A DNA stretch of 64,000 bases, taken from Kitasatospora acidiphila. GTDB taxonomy: Bacteria; Actinomycetota; Actinomycetes; Streptomycetales; Streptomycetaceae. Positions within the stretch are counted from its first letter, which is position 1. Each line of letters opens with the position of its first letter. The notes under the pieces were generated by a model that worked only from the letters and a program-made list of their open reading frames with translations, made no database searches and was not told where the DNA came from. The translations under genes were made by a program, and so were the position numbers. The stretch is taken from assembly GCF_006636205.1 (NCBI RefSeq), contig NZ_VIGB01000003.1:1922001-1986000 (forward strand), read 5' to 3'. Below are positions 42,600-51,515 of the stretch, in pieces.

Positions 42600-43220
42600 A
42601 TGATCGGAGCCATGAAGCCCGAGCGCCCGAAGCCCGACCGCCCGACGTTGATCGCCGACACCGCGATCGCGCTGATCGCCGAGCGCGGCCTGCGCGGGCT
42701 GACCCACCGGGCCGTGGACGAGGCCGCCGGGCTGCCCACCGGCTCGACCTCCAACCTGGCGCGGACCAGGGCGGCACTGCTGGAGCTGGCGATCACCCGG
42801 ATCGCCGAGCTGGAGGCACCCGAAGCACCCGAAGCACCTGAAGCACCCACCCCCCTGCCGCCCGGCCAACCGCGCGAACTGCTCACGGAGTTGACCAGCA
42901 CCGCCCTGCACCAGGCCCTCACCACCGGCCGCACGCTCACCATCGCCCGCTTCGAACTCGCCCTGGAAGCCACCCGCCGCCCCGAACTACGCGCCGTCTA
43001 CGACAAGTTGGGCGCCGGCTTCCTGGACTTCGCGGCCGCCCTGCTGGCCGGATGCGGCTCGGCGGCACCGGACGCGGACGCCCGCCGCCTGGTCCGCTGG
43101 TGCGACGGCGTGCTGTTCAACTCCGCCGTGGGCAGCGGGAGCGAACACCCACCGGGGCGCGAGGAGTTGCGCGCGGAGGTGGCGCGCTACCTGGGGGCCC
43201 TACTGGCAGTCGGGCACTGA
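42600..43220 (+). CDS. TetR-family transcriptional regulator
   Basis: A 206-residue regulator. HTH residues about 16-62: RPTLIADTAIALIAERG ... LTHRAVDEAAGLPTGSTSNLARTRAALL. A short EAPEAPEAPEAP linker, encoded by a 9-bp repeat, follows at about 75-86. The C-terminal ligand domain is alpha-helical. ATG 42600 has GGAGGGAG upstream; ATG 42612 is possible. It is divergent from the FAD monooxygenase gene and probably binds the two palindromes between them. Confidence 0.92.
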   Translation: MIGAMKPERPKPDRPTLIADTAIALIAERGLRGLTHRAVDEAAGLPTGSTSNLARTRAALLELAITRIAELEAPEAPEAPEAPTPLPPGQPRELLTELTSTALHQALTTGRTLTIARFELALEATRRPELRAVYDKLGAGFLDFAAALLAGCGSAAPDADARRLVRWCDGVLFNSAVGSGSEHPPGREELRAEVARYLGALLAVGH

Positions 43221-43254
43221 CGGCGGGCACCCCCAGAACCCCGAACTCCCGGCA

Positions 43255-44006
43255 TCAGGCCTGCTGTCCCTCCAGCCACTCGTCGAACGTGGTCGGCGCG
43301 ATCCGCGCACCCTCACCCGGCAGCAGCACGTTGCCCGCCGCCGCCAGGCCGAACGGGCCGTCCCAGGTGGGCCGCAGCCTCACCGTGCGCCCGCGTGCCG
43401 CCAGTGTGCGGCGGGCCATGTCGACCAGGTCCTGCGTGTCGGGGCCGGCGATGTCGGGGTAGCGGCCCTGCGCTTCGCCGGTGGCGAGCTCGGCCAGGAT
43501 GGCGGCCACGTCGTCGGGGGCGATCGGCTGGACCAGCAGCGGGGGACGAGGGCGGCACCGTCGTGCTCGGTCCAACTCACCACCAGCTCGGCGAAGTCGT
43601 GGAACTGGGTGGCCGGGACGATGGTCCACGGCACCGGGCCGGCAACCACCAGGCGTTCCTGTTCGCGCTTGCCCGCGTAGTGGGCGTTGCCACCACCGCC
43701 GATCCGGTCCATGCCGGCGATCGAGAGCAGCACCTGCTGGCGGACGCCGGCCCGCTCCCCGGCGGCGAGCAGGTTGCGGGTGGCGGCACCGAGGTACGCC
43801 ACCGTCCCGTCGCGGTCGAGCACCGGTGGGCTGATGGCGTCGACGACGGCGGCCACCCCCACCAGCGCGGCGTCGAGCCCCTCCCCGGTCACCAGGTCCA
43901 CGCCGAGCGCGCGGCTGATCCGGACGACCTCGTGCCCGTCGCGTTCCAGGGCGGCAGCGGTGCGGGCCCCGATGTTCCCGGTGGCACCGGCGACTGCGAT
44001 TCGCAT
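43255..44006 (-). pseudogene. NmrA-like NAD(P)-binding protein gene, one frameshift
   Basis: From ATG 44006 the frame gives RIAVAGATGNIGARTAAALERDGHEVV, then VVVDAISPP and HYAGKREQERLV, typical of NmrA/atypical SDR proteins. At AALVP it shifts and continues as PLLVQPIAPDDVAAILAELA to the stop at 43255. One extra base in the run 43541-43545 (five G on the plus strand) restores a protein of about 250 residues. It would bind NAD(P) and act as a reductase or redox sensor. It is divergent from an RsrR-like Rrf2 regulator, the same arrangement as known for RsrR. Confidence 0.85.
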
Positions 44007-44078
44007 GGCTGGACTCCCCTGTCGATCTCTGCTGGATGTGTTCATGACCCGGACCCGGGCTCATCCGGATCCACGGCC

Positions 44079-44126
44079 CGAGGCTATCTCGGACTAAATA
44101 GATCTGCAATGTCTTCAATAGCCTCG
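44079..44126. promoter_or_regulatory. Inverted repeat CGAGGCTAT-N30-ATAGCCTCG near the Rrf2 gene
   Basis: Perfect 9-bp arms at 44079-44087 and 44118-44126 flank an AT-rich block (ACTAAATAG) between the NmrA-like and Rrf2 genes. The block probably holds overlapping promoters and the Rrf2 operator. Confidence 0.55.
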
Positions 44127-44146
44127 TCCCGGCTAAACTCACGAGC

Positions 44147-45427
44147 ATGAAGCTGCCTGTGAGCACCGAGTGGGTCCTGCACTGCACCACCACGCTGGCC
44201 CAGCTCGAAACCGGGGCGACGGCGTCGGCGGCGCAGCTCGCGCTGTACTTCGACGTCCCCGCGCCGTACCTCGCCAAGCAGCTCCAGCCGCTGGTCAAGG
44301 CCGGTGCGCTGGCCGCGTCGACGGGCCCCCGGGGCGGCTTCCGGCTGGCCCGCCGGCCCGAGGAGATCACGCTGCTGCAGATCGTCGAGGCGGTCGACGG
44401 CGCGGCCCCGCCCTATGAGTGCCGGGAGATCCGCCAGCAGGGCCAGGGGGCGCTGTCGCCCGAGCAGTGCCGGCACACCTGCATCCTCGCCGCGAAGATG
44501 GCCGAGGCCCACGAGGCCTGGCGGGCCACCCTCGCGGGCACCTCGATCGCCGACATCCTCGCCACGCTCCCGCCGGGCGCGCAGGCTCACGTGCGGTCAC
44601 GCCTGGCGGGGACGGCACAGGGACGGAATAGGGGACGGCATAGGCGGCGGCACCGTGGCATCAAGCCCGGCCGAGCCTCTCAGCCAGGCTCGCTAGTGTT
44701 TATCGACCGCACATCGAGAGGCACCCCACTGATGGCCCAGAAAACCAAGGCACTCCTGCAGCTGTCCAAGGTGAGTCGCAGCTACGACAACCGGATGGCG
44801 CTGCATCCGATCAGCCTGTCACTGGCGGCGGGCGAGTGCGTGGCGCTGCTCGGGCACAACGGCTCGGGCAAGTCGACGCTGCTGCGGGTGGCCGCGGGGC
44901 GGGAGCGGCCGACGGCGGGGACGGTGCGGTTCGACGGGCTGCCGATGGACGAGAACGATCCGCGGATCCGGGCCCGGGTGGCGGTGGTCGGCGACACGGT
45001 GGCGCACTATCCGGATCTCACGGTCCGCGAGCACCTGCTGCTGGTCGCCGTCGCGCACGGGGTCGCCGACTCGCAGGAGTGGGTGGCCCAGGTCCTTGCC
45101 GACCGGCTGCTCACCGAGCGGGCCGACGTGCTGCCGTCGGCGCTCTCCTCGGGCCAGTTGCAGGCGCTGCTGCTGGCCTGCGCGCTGGTGCGGCCGCGTG
45201 ACCTGCTGCTGCTGGACGAGCCGGAGCAGCGCCTCGACCCGGAGGCCAGGCGGCAGCTGGCCGAGTTGCTGCGCGGCGAGTTGGCGGACGGCGTGGCGGT
45301 GCTGCTGGTCACCCACCACACCGACCTTGCGCGTGAAGTGGCCGACCGGGTAGTGGTGTTGGAGGACGGCCGGGTGCTGGCCGAGGGTCCGGCCGACCAG
45401 GTGCTGACCCGGGTGGGTCTGCGGTGA
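44147..45427 (+). CDS. RsrR-like Rrf2 regulator, open in frame into an ABC transporter ATPase
   Basis: One open frame of 426 residues covers two domains. Residues 1 to about 150 are an Rrf2 winged-helix regulator (EWVLHCTTTLAQL, PYLAKQLQPLVKAGAL, GPRGGFRLARRPEEITLLQIVEAVDG). E8 and H12 sit where the [2Fe-2S] regulator RsrR has cluster ligands, and three Cys (YEC, EQC, HTC) follow. After an Arg-rich, low-complexity stretch, residues 196-426 are an ABC ATPase: GHNGSGKST (Walker A), LSSGQ (signature variant), DLLLLDEPE (Walker B) and a switch His (THHTDL). A separate start at ATG 44732 is likely, so the fusion may be only an absent stop. The permease gene overlaps the end by 4 bases. Confidence 0.82.
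   Translation: MKLPVSTEWVLHCTTTLAQLETGATASAAQLALYFDVPAPYLAKQLQPLVKAGALAASTGPRGGFRLARRPEEITLLQIVEAVDGAAPPYECREIRQQGQGALSPEQCRHTCILAAKMAEAHEAWRATLAGTSIADILATLPPGAQAHVRSRLAGTAQGRNRGRHRRRHRGIKPGRASQPGSLVFIDRTSRGTPLMAQKTKALLQLSKVSRSYDNRMALHPISLSLAAGECVALLGHNGSGKSTLLRVAAGRERPTAGTVRFDGLPMDENDPRIRARVAVVGDTVAHYPDLTVREHLLLVAVAHGVADSQEWVAQVLADRLLTERADVLPSALSSGQLQALLLACALVRPRDLLLLDEPEQRLDPEARRQLAELLRGELADGVAVLLVTHHTDLAREVADRVVVLEDGRVLAEGPADQVLTRVGLR
44701..44734 (+). promoter_or_regulatory. Internal ribosome site and start for the ABC ATPase
   Basis: GAGAGG at 44716-44721 and ATG at 44732 would start a 231-residue stand-alone ATPase (AQKTKALLQLSKVSRSYDN). The preceding bases (GCTAGTGTTTAT) look intergenic, which argues for two proteins rather than a fusion. 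Confidence 0.55.
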
Positions 45428-47087
45428 CCGCCTCGCAGACCGAAGCGCCCGCGCCCTGGACGGAAGCGGACGACTGGACCCCGGAGGCGCTGGCGCTGCT
45501 GCGCCGGCTGCGCGCCCCGCACCGGGTGGGCCGGGCCAAGCAGGTGGGGTTCGCGCTCTACTGCGTGCTGCTGGGGCTGGTGATCTGGGGTGGCATGCCG
45601 AGCCTCGGGCTGTTCCTGCAGCAGCGGATGGGCGCCGACTACACCGGGCACGGCGGCCAGTTGCTCGCGGCGCTGCCCACCGGGGTGACGGCGGTCGCGC
45701 TCGGCACGTTCCTCGTCGTGCTGCGGGACGCGATGTGGCGCGGGCCCGTGGTGCCGCCGCGGGCCGCGATGGACTGGCTGCTGGCGCATCCGGTGCGGCC
45801 CCGGCCGGTGCTGCGGCCGTGGTTCTGGCTGTCCTGCGCGCTGGCCGCCTTTCCCGGGCTGGTCGCGGCCTGCGGGGCGATGGTGGCGCTGGGGTTGATG
45901 GACCGGGTGGGGCTGGCGGCGGCGTTCGGCTGGTGCCTGGTCGGCGGGCTCGGTGTGCCGCTGCTGGCCACCAGTGCGGCGGTCTGGGTGGAGCGCAGCG
46001 ACCGGGCCGCGCACTGGGTGCGCCGGCTGACGCCGGCCGCGGTGCTGGCGGTGCTGGGGCTGGCGGTGCAGTGCGGGTTCGCGGTGGCGGGGCACCGGGT
46101 GGGGTGGCTGGAACGCGGTGAGTTGTGGTCGGGGCCGTGGGGTGGGCCGGGATCGCGGCGCTCGGGCCGACCCATGCGTCCGTGCCCGGTGCCTGGGTGG
46201 CGGCGGCGCTGCTGGTCGGCGGCACCGGGGCGGCGCTGGTGCTGGCGGACCGGACGGCGGCGGCCATCCCGCTGTACCGACTGCGGGAGCGCGCCCGGAC
46301 CGCCGCCGGCGTGCTGGCCGCGCTGCGCAAGGTCGAGCTGCGGGCCGCCCGGCTGGCCGTCAGCGGTGCCGGCGGGACGCGGCCGTGGCACCGGCTGCGG
46401 CTGCCGGTGCCGCGGCAGAAGTGGCTGATCGTGCCGTGGCGGGACGCGACGGCACTGCTGCGGGCGCCGTCCCGGCTGGGGCGCGCGGTGCTGCTGACCG
46501 CGCCCGCGCTGCTCTGCGCGGTGCCGGCGCACAGCACTCGCGGGCTGCCGTCCTGGGTGGCGTCGGGGGCGGCGCTGCTCTTCGGGTACCTGGCGGTGGC
46601 GCAGTTGCTGGAGCCGGCCCGGGTGGACACCGACGATCTGCGGCGGTCCTCCTGGTCGCCGTACCGGATCACCGGGTTGATGCTGCGGCACGCGATCGTG
46701 CCGGTCGCGCTGGGCGGGTTGCTCGCCGTGGTGGCGGCGCTGGTGGTGACCCTGGCCGGCGGCGGTCCGGCGGTCTGGCTGGCACCGGTACTGGTGCCGG
46801 CGCTGGTGGCGGCCGGTCTGGTGAACGCCTGCCGGGGCGTGATGCGGCGCGATCTGATCGTGTCTCCGGCGGGGGGTGCGGGCGGTGGCACCGGGCCGCT
46901 GGTGTTCGCCGCCTGGTACGCGGCGGGGCCGGCGCTGGCGGTGCTGGTGCTGTCGGCGCCGCTGTCGGACGCGCTGCGGGCCGACACCACCACGGCCTGC
47001 GTGCCGGTGGGCGCGCTGGGGCTGGCGCTGGCGGCGGTGCTGGGCTACTGGGCCTGGGAGCGGGCGGGGAAGCTGACGGCGCGGTAG
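45424..47087 (+). pseudogene. ABC-type permease-like membrane protein gene, one frameshift
   Basis: From GTG 45424 (overlapping the ATPase stop) the frame gives a cytosolic start and several hydrophobic segments up to ERGELWSGPWG. It then changes frame and continues as WAGIAALGPTHASVPGAWVAAALL to the stop at 47087. One extra G in the run 46139-46142 restores a protein of about 555 residues with roughly 12 membrane segments. With the upstream ATPase it would form an exporter of unknown substrate. The uninterrupted hydrophobic pattern on both sides argues against long decay. Confidence 0.82.
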
Positions 47088-47437
47088 GTGCATTGTCGTA
47101 TCGGATGCACGCGCGTATCTTCTGGGCGCCGGTCTTCGTCCGCCTAGGAGAACTCCGCCATGAGCGCGGCAAGGCGTTCCTCAGCATGCGCATCCCGATC
47201 GGCACGGTCGCCCAGGACGCCTGCGCGTTCTACCGGGGCCACGGCCTCTGCACGGGCTTCCGCCGTGTGGGGACCGAGGGTGTGAGGGCAAGCGGATGGG
47301 GCAGCGCTCGGCTTGCACAGGGCGGTGATCCTGGCCGACCACGGGCTACTCGCGGTGGTCAGACCGTCACCGAGGCTGTCGGCGGTCCGGTGGTTCGTGA
47401 CCGTGACTCCTCCCCGCGTGGACGCGGGGGCTTCTCG
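47088..47437. other. Intergenic region with decayed DNA
   Basis: About 350 bases between the permease and tnpB genes. The plus strand reads YRMHARIFWAPVFVRLGELRHERGK and similar coding-like sequence without a start or a family I can name; it may be a gene remnant. Its end carries the IS hairpin. Confidence 0.4.
47412..47429. repeat. IS end hairpin beside the second tnpB
   Basis: CCCCGCG, TGGA, CGCGGGG: a perfect 7-bp stem just beyond the tnpB 3' end. It resembles the hairpin at 34265-34284, so the two elements share an end structure. Confidence 0.6.
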
Positions 47438-48636
47438 CTAACCCTTCCGGGCGTCGCGACGGACCAGCCCGGCCCGTAGAACGTTGACGGCTCCCACCGT
47501 GTCAGCGTGCGCCTGGTGGCCACAGCTGACGCAGTGGAAGGTGTCCTGTGTCGGCCGGTTCTCCGCTGCGACGTGCCCGCAGGGCGGGCAGGTGCGGGAG
47601 GTGTTGCGGGGTCCACGGCGATCACTTCCCGTCCGGCGCTTTCAGCCTTGGCGTGCAGGATCGTCAGGAACACCCCCCATCCGGCGTCCGAGATCGATCG
47701 GTTGAGTCCGGCCTTCGCACCAGCCCCGTTGGGCAGGAAGCCGCCTGGCCGGTCGGGGTCGGGCTTCGGCGCGGGGGCCTTGACCATGTTGCGGATCTTG
47801 AGCTCTTCGTGCGCGATCAGGTCATGCTCACGGACCAGGCCTAAGGCGGTCTTGTGGGCGTGATCGAGGCGCTGGCGTCGGACCTTGCGGTGCAGGTCCG
47901 CTACCTTGCGCACGGCCTTGCGGCGGCGGTTGCTGCGCCGCTTGCACCGGGCAAGGGCCTGCTGCGCGGCTTGGAGCTCCGCAGCAGCCTCCCGGCCATG
48001 GCGCGGGTTGGGGACGAACCCGCCATCGGAGTCGGCGAGGAAGTTCGCTATGCCCATATCGATGCCGACCACAGATCCCGTCGCCGGCAGCGGCTCCGGC
48101 TCGCCCTGCTCAGCGGTCAGCACCACGTACCAGCGCCTGCCTTCGCGCTTCACCGATAGGGTCTTGACCTTTCCGACCACGGGGCGGTGCCGGTTGACCT
48201 TGACATGGCCGACGCCCTGGAAACGGACGTGGGTCACCGGGTCGTGCGGGGTGGAGTCCCAGCGGCAACCATCGCCGTCCTTGGGGAATTCCACGGTGTC
48301 GAACCAGTTGACGCCCCGGAACCGGGGATATCCGGGCTTCTCCCCAGACTTGACCCGGGAGAAGAACGCGACGAACGCCTTGTCCAGCCGCCGCAGGGTC
48401 GATTGCTGCGAGCTGAACGACCAGCGGCCCTGACGTTGCGGGTCGAACGCCCGGATCTCCTTGAGCTGTGCGGACTGGTCGCCGTACCGGACTGTCGTCT
48501 TGGAGACATGCCGGTAGGCCTCCCGGCGTTCCTGTAACGCCCCGTTGTAGAGCGAGCAGTGATCCCGCAGCATCTCGGTAAGCGCCTGCTGCTGGCCCAC
48601 GGTGGGCCGCATGAGGAACTTGTACGCACGGATCAT
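47438..48636 (-). pseudogene. tnpB: IS200/IS605-family tnpB, frameshifted before the zinc finger
   Basis: ATG 48636 (AGGAGG upstream) starts a standard TnpB: IRAYKFLMRPTVGQQQALTEM, RWSFSSQQSTLRRLDKAFVAFF, RuvC-I VVGIDMGIANF and RuvC-II AHEELKIRNM. At EVIAVDP the frame is lost. Restoring one base near 47617-47625 gives NTSRTCPPCGHVAAENRPTQ, DTFHCVSCGHQAHADTVGAVNV (zinc finger and RuvC-III Asp) and a stop at 47438. As read, translation continues in the wrong frame to 47359 and lacks the zinc finger and third RuvC acidic residue. No tnpA is next to it. Confidence 0.88.
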
Positions 48637-48859
48637 CCCGGCCCACCTCCTTTCCAATTCTGACGCTTGGTAATACTACGCATGCCATGTGTCACCACAC
48701 TGACGCCCGACGCCGATACCCACGCCGGACGACACGTCGCCTACGACCTGCACACGCAACGCCATGCCCAAGGGCGCCACCAAGCGCCGCCCGCCCACCC
48801 GGGCGGCGCTGGTGAACGCGGACGGGCATGTATCGCTGCACACGCCTTACGCTGCCCCC

Positions 48860-49495
48860 ATGACGATCAAGGCGGTCGTGCTCGACATCGGCGAGACCCT
48901 CACCAGCGACACTCGCTACTGGCGTGACTGGGCCACCTGGCTCGGCGTCCCCGCGCACACCATGTCCGCAGTCGTCGGCGCCGTCCTCGCCCAAGACCTG
49001 GACAACGCTGAGGCAATCCGCCTGATCCGCCCCGGCTGCGATGTACTTGCGGAGTGGGAGCTGCGGCGGGCCGCTGGCCACGACGAGTACCTCGACGAAA
49101 CCGACCTGTACCCAGATGCTCGCGCTGCCCTCCAGCGACTCAAGGACACCGGGATCTGGGTAGGGGTGGCTGGCAACCAGAACGTGCGCGCAGGTGAGTG
49201 CCTCCGGCGGCTGCTGCTGCCCATCGACGGGATCGCCACCTCCGCCGAGTGGGGTGTCGCCAAGCCGTCGCCGGACTTCTTCCAGCGCCTCATCGACTGG
49301 GTCCCGGCTCAGCCACATGAGACCGTCTATGTGGGCGACCACCCGGCCAACGACATCACGCCAGCCCGGGGCGCCGGGCTCCGCACCGCGCACATCCGCC
49401 GCGGCCCGATCGGCCTCCTGCGGTCCGCGCCTGACGCCGAGTGGACAGTCAACTCGCTTGGAGAGCTGGCGGACCTGCTGACTCAGTCAGTATGA
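48860..49495 (+). CDS. HAD-family hydrolase
   Basis: A 211-residue protein. Motif I is VVLDIGETL with nucleophile D9; the second position is Gly rather than the usual Asp. GVAGNQ is motif II, AKPSPDFF motif III Lys and VYVGDHPANDI motif IV. It is a haloacid dehalogenase-like phosphatase, or binds a phosphate ester without cleaving it if the changed residue matters. ATG 48860 begins the conserved part; the frame is open upstream from 48764. It lies between tnpB and a truncated XRE-type gene. Confidence 0.87.
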   Translation: MTIKAVVLDIGETLTSDTRYWRDWATWLGVPAHTMSAVVGAVLAQDLDNAEAIRLIRPGCDVLAEWELRRAAGHDEYLDETDLYPDARAALQRLKDTGIWVGVAGNQNVRAGECLRRLLLPIDGIATSAEWGVAKPSPDFFQRLIDWVPAQPHETVYVGDHPANDITPARGAGLRTAHIRRGPIGLLRSAPDAEWTVNSLGELADLLTQSV

Positions 49496-49590
49496 AGAAG
49501 CACACCATGGTGGGACGCTGAAGCACTTCCGGCCCCGGGCCAGTTGGACCTGGGTGCCGTTCCGAGTAGTCGCCGCTGCTACTGGAGGAG

Positions 49591-50370
49591 TTGTTCCGCG
49601 CCCTGGCCCCGGCAACCGGTGACCACCGTCGGCGCGTCGCCCATCTCCTGACGCTCGCACTCCGCGCTGCGGACGCTGTTGCATACAAGTTCGGCTACAC
49701 CGACCTGTCGGCTAGGCTCATCGGGCTGATGCACTGGGCAGCCGAATTCACTGAGGACCCGGCGCTGCTCGCTGCCGCAGCCTATGTGCGAACCGAGATC
49801 TACTTCGCCTCGAACCGACTGGACCAGGGCCTGCGGTCGATTGAGACTGCCCTCGACGCAATGCCGCGCCTCGACACGGTCACCAAGGTGGCGTCGGCTG
49901 CGGCTCTACACATGAGGGCAGCCGTGGTCGCAGGCCGAATGCGCAGCGCCGACCAGGCCCGCGACCACATCTCGCTCGCCGAACCCCTAGCCCGGCAGCT
50001 GCCGGAGCGGCTGTACGACGGAACCGCAGTCGGCCCGGACTCACTGAGGATTCACCAACTGGCGGTCGCCGTCGAACTCGCAGACCCAGCTGATCTCCAC
50101 CGCGCGGTCGCCGAAGCCGACCACTGGGCACCTCCGCGAGCCCTGACGGCCGAGCGCCGCTCGCACTACTACATCGATCTCGGGCGCGCCCAGATGCAGT
50201 TGGGACAGCGCCAGCAGACTCTTGAGTCATTGCAGATCGCACGGCGCATCGCGCCCCAGCACGTGCGGGAGCACAGCCAGGTGCGGGCTCAACTGGCGAC
50301 ACTGCTGCGGCTTTCCCGAGGCCGGAACGAGGAGTTGCGAGCTTTTTGCCGGTGGACTCGCGCGGTCTGA
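49591..50370 (+). CDS. Truncated XRE/TPR-type regulator, HTH missing
   Basis: A 259-residue helical protein from TTG 49591 (stop codon TAG at 49567 closes the frame upstream). The sequence is the TPR-like C-terminal part seen in many streptomycete XRE regulators (DAVAYKFGYTDLSARLIGLMHWAAEF, AAAAYVRTEIYFASNRLDQG, ERRSHYYIDLGRAQMQLGQ, TLESLQIARRIAPQHVREH). The N-terminal HTH is absent, so it is probably a 5'-truncated gene. It lies 56 bases before a paralogue of the small helical protein at 15591. Confidence 0.65.
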   Translation: MFRALAPATGDHRRRVAHLLTLALRAADAVAYKFGYTDLSARLIGLMHWAAEFTEDPALLAAAAYVRTEIYFASNRLDQGLRSIETALDAMPRLDTVTKVASAAALHMRAAVVAGRMRSADQARDHISLAEPLARQLPERLYDGTAVGPDSLRIHQLAVAVELADPADLHRAVAEADHWAPPRALTAERRSHYYIDLGRAQMQLGQRQQTLESLQIARRIAPQHVREHSQVRAQLATLLRLSRGRNEELRAFCRWTRAV

Positions 50371-50425
50371 ACGAGTGTCACAGATTGTGTCACTTCGGCC
50401 CTTTCGGGCGGCCGATCATCCCCAT

Positions 50426-50638
50426 ATGACTACGACACCCGCTCCACTTGAGATCACCGACGACAAGCTCGCCTGTCCGCTGGACCAGGACGCCGCCCGC
50501 TCCGAGCTGCGCTCCCTCGGGCGCTCGCTGGACCGTCAGGTCACCTCCCGCACCGGCGCTACCGAACGCGAGCTGGACGCCACGCTCCTCCTGATGAAGC
50601 AGATTCACCTCGGGATCGTTATCAGCCTCACCACCTAG
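50426..50638 (+). CDS. Small helical protein, paralogue of the one at 15591
   Basis: A 70-residue protein whose core LRSLGRSLDRQ ... LDATLLLMKQIHLGI aligns with the 15591-15800 protein. Both lie by XRE-type regulator genes, here also before an RsbW-like ATPase gene. ATG 50426 is the first in-frame start after the regulator gene. Function is unknown. Confidence 0.68.
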   Translation: MTTTPAPLEITDDKLACPLDQDAARSELRSLGRSLDRQVTSRTGATERELDATLLLMKQIHLGIVISLTT

Positions 50639-50816
50639 CCGGCGGTCTGAATGCCCCGCCGTCGGTGGGCGGGACCACCGCCGTAGACCCCCGCGCGGTC
50701 GAGCTTGGGGAAGAGGCCACGTGGGCGGCCCGCCCCGGTCGTCGCACTGTGCACGGCGTCCGACCAGGGCGGGCCACCACCCCACGAGGGGGAGATCCAC
50801 CTGTACAGGAGCACTC

Positions 50817-51242
50817 ATGTCTCTCGTTCCCTTGCTGAACTATGCCGTTGACGGGCCGTCCGATCCCGACGGCGAGGACACCCTCACCGCCGTCGTCGTC
50901 CGCGCCACCGTGGGCACGGCCCACCGCTGCCTCCGCGACCACCTCACCGCCCACGGTCTGGACCCCGACGACGCCTGCCTGGTCCTGTCCGAACTGCTCG
51001 GCAATGCCCTGCTGAACGGCGGCGAGACCGCCGCCGTAGCCTGGCGACTGTCCGGCGACCGCCTCCGCATCGGCGTCGCCGACACTGCCGCCCTCAGCCT
51101 CCCGGTCATCCAGAACGCCTGTACCCGTGAGGGCGGCCGCGGCCTGCTCCTCGTCGAGCAACTCGCCCATTCCTGGGGTGTACGACCACTCGGCACACTT
51201 GGCAAAGAAGTCTGGTGCAACCTGGAGGTCAAAGCAGCCTGA
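50817..51242 (+). CDS. RsbW-like ATP-binding protein (HATPase_c_2)
   Basis: A 141-residue single HATPase domain of the anti-sigma-factor/serine kinase type. The N-box is in CLVLSELLGNALLNGG, the G1 region in IGVADTAAL and the G2 region in GGRGLLLVEQLAHSWGV. Streptomycetes have dozens of these, often beside XRE/DUF397 genes; some act as anti-sigma factors, most are uncharacterised. AGGA lies 8 bases before ATG 50817. No sigma factor is adjacent. Confidence 0.88.
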   Translation: MSLVPLLNYAVDGPSDPDGEDTLTAVVVRATVGTAHRCLRDHLTAHGLDPDDACLVLSELLGNALLNGGETAAVAWRLSGDRLRIGVADTAALSLPVIQNACTREGGRGLLLVEQLAHSWGVRPLGTLGKEVWCNLEVKAA

Positions 51243-51515
51243 CCGCGCGGCCTCCAAGGCTCTCGGCATACGGAGTTCGCGCCCCCTGGACGGCCCTACC
51301 GGCCCGGCCTTACCCATGGTTCGCCCCGGTCCCGGCCCCACCTAAACTGGACCGACAGAAATCCGGCCAACTACGGGGCCACGAACCGCGCGGGCGACAG
51401 GCGCGACAGCACAACTGGCACCAGGGCAACCCCACCCGCCGCCCAACGGACAGGCCTCCATTGGAACGGTGCGTCCTGCCGCCATTGCTGGGGCGTTCAC
51501 CATGAGGAGGGACGG

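Noticed and set aside
44819..46993. A 724-codon minus-strand open frame
   Set aside because: Shadow of the ABC ATPase and permease; Pro/Ala/Arg/Ser repeats only.
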